A stretch of DNA of 30,714 bases, taken from the NCBI GenBank assembly GCA_937902315.1, contig CALGUG010000025.1:1-30714 (forward strand). Direction: 5' to 3'. Of this stretch, positions 1 to 7,174 are shown piece after piece. The number at the start of each line of letters is the position of its first letter. Position 1 is the stretch's first letter. The notes under the pieces were generated by a model. The model worked only from the letters and a program-made list of their open reading frames with translations, had not been told where the DNA came from and did not search any database. Source of the stretch: an uncultured Chloroflexales bacterium. GTDB lineage: Bacteria > Chloroflexota > Chloroflexia > Chloroflexales > Chloroflexaceae. The translations under genes and the position numbers were made by a program.

Positions 1-51
1 AAGTTCCACTCTGCCGAAGGCCAAATAGAATGAAGCAAGCGAATTTGGTAT
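1..51 (-). repeat. MITE-like repeat, left arm (truncated by window edge)
   Basis: Read on the minus strand this begins ATACCAAATTCGCTTGCTTC and continues into the TTTGGCCTTCGGCAGAG block seen in the copies at 5897, 6129 and 18473. Only the left arm is in the window, so the element's other end cannot be judged. It sits beside copy 1 of the second repeat family, downstream of the glc operon. Confidence 0.7.
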
Positions 52-59
52 GAAAAGTC

Positions 60-180
60 TCGCAGTGACGGGCGTGCTTCGTAGCACAGCCAGCTAGAAG
101 CCCGTTTTGTTGGGCGGGATGTTGGTAGCCGTAGGCGGACGCGCCAAGGGCCGCATGGCAGCTTGAGCGCTCGCCGCCAA
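60..180 (+). repeat. Dispersed intergenic repeat, copy 1 (core 121-144)
   Basis: The core GGTAGCCGTAGGCGGACGCG is shared with six other places in the window. It is preceded by a GGGCGGGATGTT block and followed about 25 bases later by CTCGCCGCC. GGCGG in the core can pair with this trailing CCGCC, suggesting a stem-loop. Non-coding, downstream of the glc operon terminator. Confidence 0.8.
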
Positions 181-200
181 AAGCGCTAGGTGACCTAAAC

Positions 201-242
201 AAACAAAAGAAGCGCTGCCCCAAACAGTTTGGGACAGCGCTT
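201..242 (-). terminator. Rho-independent terminator of the glc operon
   Basis: A 15-base inverted repeat (210-224 with 228-242, loop CAG, one G-U pair) is followed on the minus strand by a T-rich run complementary to AAACAAACAAAAG (about 197-209). It lies 26 bases beyond the stop of the last gene of the leftward operon, as expected for an intrinsic terminator. Confidence 0.88.
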
Positions 243-267
243 ACGTCTAGGTTCTCAGGCCAATGCG

Positions 268-1683
268 CTAGGCGCTCTTGGCGTATTGAGCCTCTTTGCG
301 GCGATACGACTCGTCGAGCAGTTCGACAATGTAGCGTACTTGAACATCTTTGCCGCGCTTACGCAGTTCGGCGGCCAGCTGCATAGCACAGCCCGGGTTG
401 CCCGTTGCGATCACTTCGGCGCCCGTTGCGAGCGCGTTGTTGATCTTGCGTGCGCCCAACTGACCAGCCAGCTCGGGCTGCAGCACATTGTAGATACCCG
501 CCGAGCCGCAGCAGAGCGAGCTTTCGTGCATTTCGCGCAGCTCGAGGCCAGGAATAGCGGTCAGCAGCGCGCGCGGCTGCAGCGTAATGCGCTGGGCATG
601 CGCCAAGTGGCAGGGCTCTTGATAGGTCACCGTCACGGGCAACTCGCCCAAGCCCTCGCGATTCAGGCCGATCTGAGCCAGATATTCGTGTACATCCTTG
701 ACCTTGGCAACAAAAGCGGCCGCGCGCGCGCTCCACTCGGGATCGTCATGCAGCAGATGGCCGTACTCCTTTAAGGTCGAGCCACAACCGGCCGCGTTGA
801 TGATGATCGCATCAACACCCAAGGACTCGAAGGCAGCGATATTGCGGCGAGCCAAGTCACGACCGCCCTCCATATCGCCGCTGTGAACGTGGAGCGCGCC
901 ACAGCAGCCCTGATCGGGCGGCAGAATCACATCGCAGCCGTTCTTTTGCAACACGCGAATGGTCGCCTCATGCACACCTGCAAAGACCGTCGACATAATA
1001 CAGCCCGTTAACACCGCAACGGTGGCGCGGCGCTGGCCCTCGGCCCGATAGATCTGGCCCTTGGGCGTCATAAACTTGCCGTCGATCTTGGGCAGCATGT
1101 TCTCCATCTCGTCCATGCCCATCAGCTTGAGCAAGCCGCTCTTGCGGGCGATCCACTGTACGCCCGAGCGCTGGTAGAGCGCCATCGAGCCAGAGAATGC
1201 CCGGAAGAGCGCCATATGCTTGAACAGGCCGTTGAAGACCACACCGCGCAGCATACGCAGCCAGAAGGGGTGCTTGCGCAGCGTTGCAGGTGGATTGGGA
1301 GCGCTGGCGATCTTGTTCTGCTGGGCAGGAACGCTACCGGTTCGGACCTGCTCGATCTGAGCGCGGCTGGCCTCGAGGATCGAGCCGTACTGCACGCCGC
1401 TCGGACAGACCGCCTCACAGGCCCGGCAGTTGAGGCACTGCGCCATCTGCTCTTGAAAGACTTCGCTCTCTAAGCCGATGCGTCCTTCGCTGACTGCTTT
1501 TATCAGATAGATGCGACCGCGCGGCGAAGACATCTCTAAACCAGTCTCGCGATAGGTCGGACAAGAGGCCAGACAGAGGCCACAGTGGACGCACGAGTTG
1601 ATAATGTCGTCGCTGGGACGATCGATATCGCTAAAGCCAAGCAGCGGGATCTGCTGTTTGGTTGGGGTTTCTGACATGCTCAT
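268..1683 (-). CDS. glcF: Glycolate/2-hydroxyacid oxidase iron-sulfur subunit GlcF
   Basis: Iron-sulfur subunit of the membrane-associated glycolate (or lactate-type) oxidase, passing electrons from the flavin subunits to the quinone pool. Two ferredoxin-like CxxCxxCxxxC clusters are visible near residues 31-41 and 83-93, each expected to bind a [4Fe-4S] cluster. The C-terminal half has the paired cysteine-rich CCG domains (QGCCGALH, INAAGCGS, EPCHLAHA, SLCCGSAG). The start is set at the ATG at 1683 (471 aa): GGAGG lies 10 bases upstream. A TTG at 1725 would add 14 residues and lacks as good a site. Third gene of glcD-glcE-glcF. Family identity is firm; the exact substrate (glycolate, D-lactate or another 2-hydroxyacid) is not determined by sequence. 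Confidence 0.93.
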   Translation of the reverse strand: MSMSETPTKQQIPLLGFSDIDRPSDDIINSCVHCGLCLASCPTYRETGLEMSSPRGRIYLIKAVSEGRIGLESEVFQEQMAQCLNCRACEAVCPSGVQYGSILEASRAQIEQVRTGSVPAQQNKIASAPNPPATLRKHPFWLRMLRGVVFNGLFKHMALFRAFSGSMALYQRSGVQWIARKSGLLKLMGMDEMENMLPKIDGKFMTPKGQIYRAEGQRRATVAVLTGCIMSTVFAGVHEATIRVLQKNGCDVILPPDQGCCGALHVHSGDMEGGRDLARRNIAAFESLGVDAIIINAAGCGSTLKEYGHLLHDDPEWSARAAAFVAKVKDVHEYLAQIGLNREGLGELPVTVTYQEPCHLAHAQRITLQPRALLTAIPGLELREMHESSLCCGSAGIYNVLQPELAGQLGARKINNALATGAEVIATGNPGCAMQLAAELRKRGKDVQVRYIVELLDESYRRKEAQYAKSA

Positions 1684-1733
1684 AAAGCTTGCGCCTCCGA
1701 TTGGCACTTGTGGGTCGCGGCTCAAATGCAGTC

Positions 1734-3053
1734 TTAGCGCATTAAGGTATCGGCTAAACGACCCGGATTAAGGATTGCTTGTGGATCAAATTCATCTTTA
1801 ATACGCTGCATCACATCGATGCCCTCGGGCGCACGCCCCCAGACGGGCAGTTGGCCGCGCGCTTGGCCTGCCAAAGCGTTCAGGCGGGCGCTTGGGGCGC
1901 GCTGGCCGAGCGCAGCCGTAAGCTGTGCATAAGCGCGCTTGAGCTGTTCGCCCTCGCCGCGCAGACGCAGATAGGCCACGCCGTTCAAGGCGCGCGCATC
2001 GATCGTCAGGGCCGCTAGCTGGTCGCGCAGCTCTTCGCAGGCGATCAAGGCCGCGCCCATTTCAGATGGCAGACAGATCAATCGCAGCACCACCTCATCA
2101 TCGGCCACTTGAGCGGTCTGAGGCAGGTCGTTAACGCCGGCCCAGAAGGCCGTGTGCTCGGCGTCGCGCAGCACCTCGAGCGAATGCACCCCGCTGGCGC
2201 GGGCCAAGTTCGGCAGGTCGCGCACATGGCGCTCAACTGCGGCAGGCAAGCCTTCGGCGCAGACCGCGACCGCCTTCAAACCGCGCGCCTGCTCGGCACC
2301 CGAAAGATATTCGACCGCGACCGGCAGCAATTGACTGGCGTGAATGGCGTCGACAAAAGCGTTGGCCTGTTCGCTGCGCTCGAAACCGCACCAGACCGTG
2401 GCAGCCGCACGTGGGCGCGGGATCAGCTTAAAGTTGGCGCTGGCGATAACGGCGAGCGTGCCCAAACTGCCGAGATAGAGCTTCATCATATCGAAGCCGC
2501 TGACGTTTTTGACCACCATACCGCCTGCTTTGCTGATCCGTCCGGTCGCCTCGACCACACTGATGCCGATCAGCAGATCGCGAGCGGTACCGTAGCCCAA
2601 ACGGCGCGGGCCATCCATAAAGGTCGCCAGCAAGCCGCCAATCGTGGCACGGCGCGGCAGCGGGCCGTCGAGCGGCAACATCTGGCCGTGTTTGGCTAGC
2701 AGATCGTCAAGCTCGCCCAGCGTCATGCCTGCTTCCACCGAGATCGTCAGATCGTCGGGTTCATAGACCAGCACCCGCTTGAGGCCATCGGTGCGCACCA
2801 CTAGATCGACCTGCTGAGGGGGATTGCCCCAACTCTGTTTGGTGCCAGCGCCCCAAGCCACTACTTTGGCTTGGGCGGCATAGGCCAGCGCCATCACATA
2901 CGAGAGCTCCTCTTGACTGGCAGGGCTGACCACAAGCTGGGGCACCTGCTCGCCGATACGAAAGTTGGCGCAGGCTTCGGGCGTGCTGAGAATCTGCTCT
3001 GGACCAAGTTGCGTGCTTAGCTGCTGAAGCAGCTCATTCTGTTCTATCATCAT
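1734..3053 (-). CDS. glcE: Glycolate/2-hydroxyacid oxidase FAD-binding subunit GlcE
   Basis: Second FAD-domain subunit of the three-part oxidase. It has the N-terminal PCMH-type FAD-binding fold (WGAGTK at residues 67-72; PRRATIGGLLA and GARDLL-like LGYGTARDLLIG segments; VVKNVSGFDMMKL) and a short C-terminal cap with a final ILNPGRL. This is shorter than GlcD, as is usual for GlcE. ATG at 3053 (439 aa) is chosen because GGGAG lies about 10 bases upstream and the gene then starts 20 bases after the glcD stop. A TTG at 3083 would overlap glcD. It is followed after about 50 bases by glcF, in a single leftward transcript. Confidence 0.92.
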   Translation of the reverse strand: MMIEQNELLQQLSTQLGPEQILSTPEACANFRIGEQVPQLVVSPASQEELSYVMALAYAAQAKVVAWGAGTKQSWGNPPQQVDLVVRTDGLKRVLVYEPDDLTISVEAGMTLGELDDLLAKHGQMLPLDGPLPRRATIGGLLATFMDGPRRLGYGTARDLLIGISVVEATGRISKAGGMVVKNVSGFDMMKLYLGSLGTLAVIASANFKLIPRPRAAATVWCGFERSEQANAFVDAIHASQLLPVAVEYLSGAEQARGLKAVAVCAEGLPAAVERHVRDLPNLARASGVHSLEVLRDAEHTAFWAGVNDLPQTAQVADDEVVLRLICLPSEMGAALIACEELRDQLAALTIDARALNGVAYLRLRGEGEQLKRAYAQLTAALGQRAPSARLNALAGQARGQLPVWGRAPEGIDVMQRIKDEFDPQAILNPGRLADTLMR

Positions 3054-3073
3054 TGTCTGCACACTCCCACAGG

Positions 3074-4537
3074 CTAGAGCCAAAGCTTACCACGCTCTTT
3101 AAGCTCGCTCCATTCGACTCCTTTCGCTCGCAGAGCCGCTAATTCGCCGCAACCGCGCCCCTTGGGGAAGACCTTGCCGGGGTTGAAGAGGTCGTAAGGA
3201 TCGAAGCTCTGGTGCAGTCCCGCCATAGCGGCTAGGTCTTCGGTCGAGAAGAGCAGCGTCATAAAGTCTTGCTTTTCGACGCCGATGCCGTGCTCGCCGC
3301 TGATCACACCGCCTTGATCGATCGAAACCTGCATCACGGCCGTGCCCGCTTCGAGGGCGCGCTGATTCTGGCTGGCGTCGCGGCGGTTGAAGAGGATGAG
3401 CGGATGGAGGTTGCCATCACCGGCGTGGAAGACGTTGGCGATCGGCAGCTTGTACTCGCGCGAGATGCGCCCGACCTCTTCCAAGGTGTGGGGCAGGCGG
3501 GTGCGCGGCACAACCGTATCGACCAGATAGTAGGTCGGCGCAAGGCGTCCCATCGCGCCAAAGGCGTTTTTGCGAGCGGCCCAGACTTGGTTCTGCTCGG
3601 CGGGCGTGCGTGCCGGGCGCACTTCGATAGCACCGTAGCTGCGACAGACCTCGGTGATCTCAGCCAGCACCTCGTCGAGACCATCTTCAACACCATCGAC
3701 TTCGATCAACAGCGCCGCGCCCGCCGATTCGGGCAGGCCCAGCTTGTACATATCGTTGACCGCCTTAATCGCCAGTTTGTCCATCATCTCGAGCGCCGCT
3801 GGCAACAAACCGCTAGCGATCACGCTCGACACGGTGGCCGAAGCTCCGGCGATATCGGGGAAGAGCGCCAAAACGACACGGGTCTGTTCGGGCAGGCGGG
3901 TCAGCCTGAGCCAAGCCTCTGTCACCAAGCCGATCGTGCCTTCGCTGCCCGTCAAGACGCCGGTCAGGTCGTAGCCGCTCATATGCGAGACGCCATCGCC
4001 GGTCCAGATCACTTCGCCGTTGGGCAGCACCACTTGAACGCCCAGCACATGGCTGGCGGTCACTCCATACTTCAGACAGTGCGGGCCGCCGCTGTTGTTG
4101 GCGATATTGCCGCCAACCGTGCATGCCCGTTGCGAGGATGGATCGGGAGCGAACTGATAGCCGTAGGGCTTGAGGTATTGCGAAAGCTCAAAGTTGATAA
4201 CCCCTGGCTGAACACGAACGCGGTTATTGCGCGTATCAACCTCTAGGATTTTATCCATACGAGACGTGCTAATCACGATGCCACCTTGCATCGGCGTCGC
4301 ACCACCGGACAACCCAGTACCAGCGCCTCGGGGCACAATCGGCATACCAGCACGAATCGCAACCTTTACAACACCCGCGACTTGGGCGGTTGTGGTCGGC
4401 AGCACAACAACGTGCGGCGCGTGAATGTCCATCACGCAGCCATCGGCGTCGTAGGTCATCAGCGCATCGGGCTGATCGACGACCCCTCGTTCTCCCACTA
4501 TACGGCGCAATTCCTCAATGACTTGTGCGCGGTTCAT
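3074..4537 (-). CDS. glcD: Glycolate/2-hydroxyacid oxidase catalytic FAD subunit GlcD
   Basis: Catalytic flavoprotein that oxidises a 2-hydroxyacid (glycolate to glyoxylate in the well-studied enzyme; some family members are D-lactate dehydrogenases). The FAD-binding PCMH motif PRGAGTGLSGGA is at residues 69-80, and the vanillyl-alcohol-oxidase type C-terminal domain carries FHAGDGNLHPLILF and GVISGEHGIGVEK, which hold the conserved histidines of the family. The end motif DPYDLFNPGKVFP is typical. The open frame extends 78 codons further upstream, but ATG 4537 has GAGG five to eight bases before it and gives the normal family length (487 aa); the extra stretch crosses the divergent promoter. 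First gene of the glcDEF operon. Confidence 0.94.
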   Translation of the reverse strand: MNRAQVIEELRRIVGERGVVDQPDALMTYDADGCVMDIHAPHVVVLPTTTAQVAGVVKVAIRAGMPIVPRGAGTGLSGGATPMQGGIVISTSRMDKILEVDTRNNRVRVQPGVINFELSQYLKPYGYQFAPDPSSQRACTVGGNIANNSGGPHCLKYGVTASHVLGVQVVLPNGEVIWTGDGVSHMSGYDLTGVLTGSEGTIGLVTEAWLRLTRLPEQTRVVLALFPDIAGASATVSSVIASGLLPAALEMMDKLAIKAVNDMYKLGLPESAGAALLIEVDGVEDGLDEVLAEITEVCRSYGAIEVRPARTPAEQNQVWAARKNAFGAMGRLAPTYYLVDTVVPRTRLPHTLEEVGRISREYKLPIANVFHAGDGNLHPLILFNRRDASQNQRALEAGTAVMQVSIDQGGVISGEHGIGVEKQDFMTLLFSTEDLAAMAGLHQSFDPYDLFNPGKVFPKGRGCGELAALRAKGVEWSELKERGKLWL

Positions 4538-4754
4538 GACACCCTCGTCGTGTGAAATATCTAGCGGAATAGGCCTATTGTAGCACGCTTCCGAACTCCT
4601 GGCTGCATAGAAGTGTTGCGCTTTGCGCCAAGCATTTGGTATACGGTATACAAAAATGTCACCCAGAATCGCATTTATGTGCATTTCACATCGAAAGAAT
4701 GCGGTATGATAGCCCCACTTCAACTGCTGAAGGCAATAGCCAAGGAGGGCTAGC
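4538..4754. promoter_or_regulatory. Divergent glcDEF / dehydratase promoter region with GntR-type palindrome
   Basis: The 20-base site TTTGGTATACGGTATACAAA (4635-4654) contains two GTATAC hexamers separated by one G, flanked by TTTG and CAAA. It resembles operators of FadR/FCD-type GntR regulators (TNGTNNNACNA class). A rightward -10-like TATGAT is at 4705-4710 and a leftward -10-like TACAAT at 4582-4577. No convincing -35 was found for either, so activator dependence is possible. The dehydratase has a strong AAGGAGG site at 4741-4748. Confidence 0.6.
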
Positions 4755-5897
4755 ATGCGGATTACCGACATTCAGACCTATCCGGTTTGGGCTGGACATC
4801 GCAACTTTCTGTTTGTGACGGTCGATACGGACGAAGGTATTTGGGGCGTTGGCGAAGCTGGCATCACCGGGCGCGAGCTCGCGGTGATGGGCGCGATCGA
4901 GCATCTCAAACCGCAACTGATCGGTCAAGATCCCTTCAATACCGAGCATATCTGGCAACTGCTCTGGCGTGGCGGCTTCTTCCCGGCCCAACGCATCGTC
5001 GGCAGCGCGATCGCAGCGATCGACATCGCGCTCTGGGACATCAAAGGCAAAGCGCTGAACCGCCCGATCTACGATCTGCTGGGCGGCAAAGTGCGCGACA
5101 AAGTGGTCTGTTATCCCCACAACTCCGGCGAGAACCACGATATCAGCGGCCTAGTCGAATCGTGTCTGAAATCGAAGGAAGAGGGCTGGAAGTTTGTGCG
5201 CTGGGGCTTGCCCATCGCCGAAGGTGGCATTTTAGAGCCGCGCCAAGCAGTACGCACCGCGCTCAAGCAGTTTCAGGCCGTGCGAGAGGCGGTCGGCGAC
5301 GAGATCGAGATCTGCTTCGATGTGCATACCCGCCTCGACTTGCCCGATGCGCTCGAACTCTGTCGCGAGGCCGAACAGTTCAAGCCCTACTTTATGGAAG
5401 ATCCGCTCCGCTCTGAAAACCCCGATTCGTTCAAAACGCTGCGCCCACGGACTTCGGTGCCGCTGGCCGCTGGCGAGCAGTTCAGCTCGAAGTGGGAGTT
5501 CCGCCAGCTGATTGAAGAAGAGTGGATCGACTACGCCCGCATCGACCTCTGTATCTGTGGCGGCTTTACCGAAGCGCGCAAGATCGCGGGCTGGTGCGAG
5601 ACTCACTACATCAAAATCGCGCTTCACAATCCGCTTGGCCCAGTCTCTTCGGCAGCCTGTCTGCAGTTCAACCTAGCTGTCCCCAATTTCGGCGTGCAAG
5701 AGCAGCCACGCCGCCCCGGCACCGTGCTGACCGATGTGGTGGTCGAGCAGCCCGTGTGGGAAGATGGCTACATCTTAGCGCCCACCAAACCCGGCCTTGG
5801 CATCGAGTTCGACCGCGAAGCCGCCAAGCGCTTCCCGATGCAGCAGCGCGATCTGCCTCTGGTCAAACGGCTCGACGGCTCCTTCACCAACTGGTAA
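4755..5897 (+). CDS. Enolase-superfamily sugar-acid dehydratase, galactonate dehydratase type
   Basis: Cytoplasmic magnesium enzyme expected to remove water from an aldonic acid to give a 2-keto-3-deoxy acid. N-terminal capping domain (residues 1-125) and a TIM-barrel domain are both recognisable. Likely metal ligands are D189 (FDVHTR), E215 (FMEDP) and E241 (AAGEQ), with catalytic histidines H191 and H291 (ALHNPLGP). This spacing matches the known residues of E. coli D-galactonate dehydratase (D183, H185, E209, E235, H285). No KxK lysine pair is present in the second barrel strand, arguing against mandelate racemase or fuconate dehydratase subgroups. Strong AAGGAGG before the ATG. It is divergent from glcDEF across a shared palindrome. 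The exact sugar acid is unknown. Confidence 0.85.
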   Translation: MRITDIQTYPVWAGHRNFLFVTVDTDEGIWGVGEAGITGRELAVMGAIEHLKPQLIGQDPFNTEHIWQLLWRGGFFPAQRIVGSAIAAIDIALWDIKGKALNRPIYDLLGGKVRDKVVCYPHNSGENHDISGLVESCLKSKEEGWKFVRWGLPIAEGGILEPRQAVRTALKQFQAVREAVGDEIEICFDVHTRLDLPDALELCREAEQFKPYFMEDPLRSENPDSFKTLRPRTSVPLAAGEQFSSKWEFRQLIEEEWIDYARIDLCICGGFTEARKIAGWCETHYIKIALHNPLGPVSSAACLQFNLAVPNFGVQEQPRRPGTVLTDVVVEQPVWEDGYILAPTKPGLGIEFDREAAKRFPMQQRDLPLVKRLDGSFTNW

Positions 5898-6072
5898 TAC
5901 CAAATCCAGTAGATCACTTTCTTTTTTGGCCTTCGGCAGAGCAGAACTTGACCATTTTTGATAGGTGACATTTCGCGCAACAGCGCGAAATGTCACCTAT
6001 CTCCTTCCCGCTGTCCCGCTGTTTTCGCTTCCACGCATTGTGAAAAGCCAAGCCTTTAAGCGGATTCGGTAC
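5897..6072 (+). repeat. MITE-like element A with 19-bp central hairpin
   Basis: Begins ATACCAAATCC and ends CGGATTCGGTAC, the slightly decayed inverse. The middle has a perfect 19-base inverted repeat (5960-5978 and 5983-6001, loop AACA) containing ATTTCGCGC. The first base of the element is the last base of the dehydratase TAA stop (5895-5897), so it may act as that gene's 3' end. No coding content. Confidence 0.82.
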
Positions 6073-6128
6073 AAAACGTAAAGAGCCACTGCTTCTGATA
6101 GCAAATCCGCACGGTCGCTTGACTTTTC

Positions 6129-6294
6129 ATACCAAACCCACTTGATGGCTTTCAATTTGGCCTTCGGCAGAGCGGAACGTGACCATTTTTGTTGTGCGAG
6201 ATTTCGCGCTATAGCGCGAAATCTCGCACAACTCTTTCCCCGGTTTTCGTTTTCCTGCATTGAGATAATACACGTCTTTTAACGGATTTGGTAT
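6129..6294 (+). repeat. MITE-like element B with 42-bp perfect palindrome
   Basis: Begins ATACCAAACCC and ends CGGATTTGGTAT. The central palindrome 6191-6232 is perfect over 21 bases per arm and shares the inner ATTTCGCGC with element A but has a different outer arm. The sequence outside the palindrome (TTTGGCCTTCGGCAGAGC..GAAC.TGACCATTTTTG) is strongly similar to element A. A fragment ATAGCAAATCCG at 6098-6109 suggests a further decayed end between the two. Confidence 0.84.
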
Positions 6295-6299
6295 CAGGA

Positions 6300-6420
6300 A
6301 GCGCTTGGAAGCAGGCGGATGAGCAGCCGAATGTAGTGAACAAGGTGTTGATAGCCGGAGGCGGACGCGCTAGAAGCTGAATGGAAGGTAAGGAGCTCTC
6401 CGCCAAGGTAATAGCTGAAG
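6300..6420 (+). repeat. Dispersed intergenic repeat, copy 2 (core 6347-6370)
   Basis: A diverged copy of the core (GATAGCCGGAGGCGGACGCG) followed by GAGCTCTCCGCCAA, matching copies 1 and 6. It directly follows MITE-like element B. From 6295 to about 6490 no gene is seen. Confidence 0.72.
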
Positions 6421-6494
6421 CGAACTAGCGGATGTAATATGAGATTATGACAAGCCTATACAGCGTTCGAAACTTTTCTCCTTCTAAAGTCTGA

Positions 6495-6552
6495 TTACAT
6501 GGTAATAACAGCATGCTATATTTAGCTAGGCTATTATATAGCTTAACTAAAT
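6495..6552 (+). promoter_or_regulatory. marR promoter with MarR-type operator dyad
   Basis: TTACAT (6495-6500) and TATATT (6517-6522) are spaced by 16 bases. Overlapping the -10 and start region is a 33-base AT-rich dyad (6520-6552) with 15-base arms differing at two positions (ATTTAG.TA.GCTAT and its inverse). MarR proteins typically bind such dyads and repress their own operon, so this is the likely autoregulatory site. Confidence 0.6.
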
Positions 6553-6574
6553 AATTTAGTCATTCAACAGTGAT

Positions 6575-6627
6575 GTCGAAGACTTGCGAGTAAGAAGGCT
6601 CTCCCGTCTTCGACTTTTCTATTGTTT
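6575..6627 (+). terminator. Leader hairpin with T-run upstream of marR
   Basis: A nine-base stem GTCGAAGAC / GTCTTCGAC (6575-6583 and 6606-6614, 22-base loop) is followed by TTTTCTATTGTTT. It lies between the marR promoter and its ATG, so it may be a leader attenuator. The loop is long and the T-run is interrupted, so efficiency is uncertain. Confidence 0.5.
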
Positions 6628-6649
6628 AGCCTATGTAAAGTAAAAAACT

Positions 6650-7129
6650 ATGCAAACAGAACGAGCAGCGCAAGAAGATCGGTTTAGTTCGACGTTTCAC
6701 CGACTGCACTGGGAACTGTACAAACACACGATGGAGACGTTCGAGACGATTCAGCTCACCATGTCGCAATATGTGACACTGTGTAATCTCGAACGCCTAG
6801 GTGGCAGTTGCACGATGTGCACCCTAGCACAAGAAACGTTTCAGAGTGGTCCGACCATGACTCGCATTATCGACCGTATGCAGAGCGCAGGTTTGGTCTC
6901 ACGCGAACGCGATCCTCACGACCGCCGCTCGGTCTTGATCAGCATCACAGAGGCGGGCAGAGCAAAAAAGGCAGAGGCAGAAGCGCTGAGCCGCATCAAT
7001 ATCTCGATTATGACTCGAGCCTGCAGCGATCAAGAGCTTGAAACCATCAACAACACCTTATGTAAACTCCTCGACGGCATGAACGACGTGCGCGCCTGTC
7101 TGCACAAAGCCGCCATTCCACCATCTTAG
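6650..7129 (+). CDS. MarR family transcriptional regulator
   Basis: A 159-residue winged-helix regulator, expected to bind DNA as a dimer and be released by small phenolic or drug-like ligands or by oxidation. The helix-turn-helix lies around residues 54-80 (TLAQETFQSGPTMTRIIDRM) and the wing DPHDRRSVLISITEAG at 88-103 is the family signature. It is unusually cysteine-rich, with C54-x2-C57 beside the first DNA-binding helix and further cysteines near the C-terminus, which might allow thiol sensing; this is speculative. No clear Shine-Dalgarno precedes the ATG. It is followed after 45 bases by a drug exporter, the common MarR-efflux arrangement, and is preceded by a dyad that probably is its own operator. 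Confidence 0.88.
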   Translation: MQTERAAQEDRFSSTFHRLHWELYKHTMETFETIQLTMSQYVTLCNLERLGGSCTMCTLAQETFQSGPTMTRIIDRMQSAGLVSRERDPHDRRSVLISITEAGRAKKAEAEALSRINISIMTRACSDQELETINNTLCKLLDGMNDVRACLHKAAIPPS

Positions 7130-7174
7130 CGACCTAGCATTCATCTTCTCGCTGAAAACAAACAAAGGACATCA

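Noticed and set aside
4686..5138. A 150-codon minus-strand frame over the start of the dehydratase gene
   Set aside because: It is antisense to the dehydratase active-site region and spans the divergent promoter; no domain is visible.
5960..6001. The hairpin in MITE-like element A as a classical intrinsic terminator
   Set aside because: No T-run follows the stem on either strand (CTCCTTCCC on plus). It might still stop or protect a transcript, but the standard pattern is missing.
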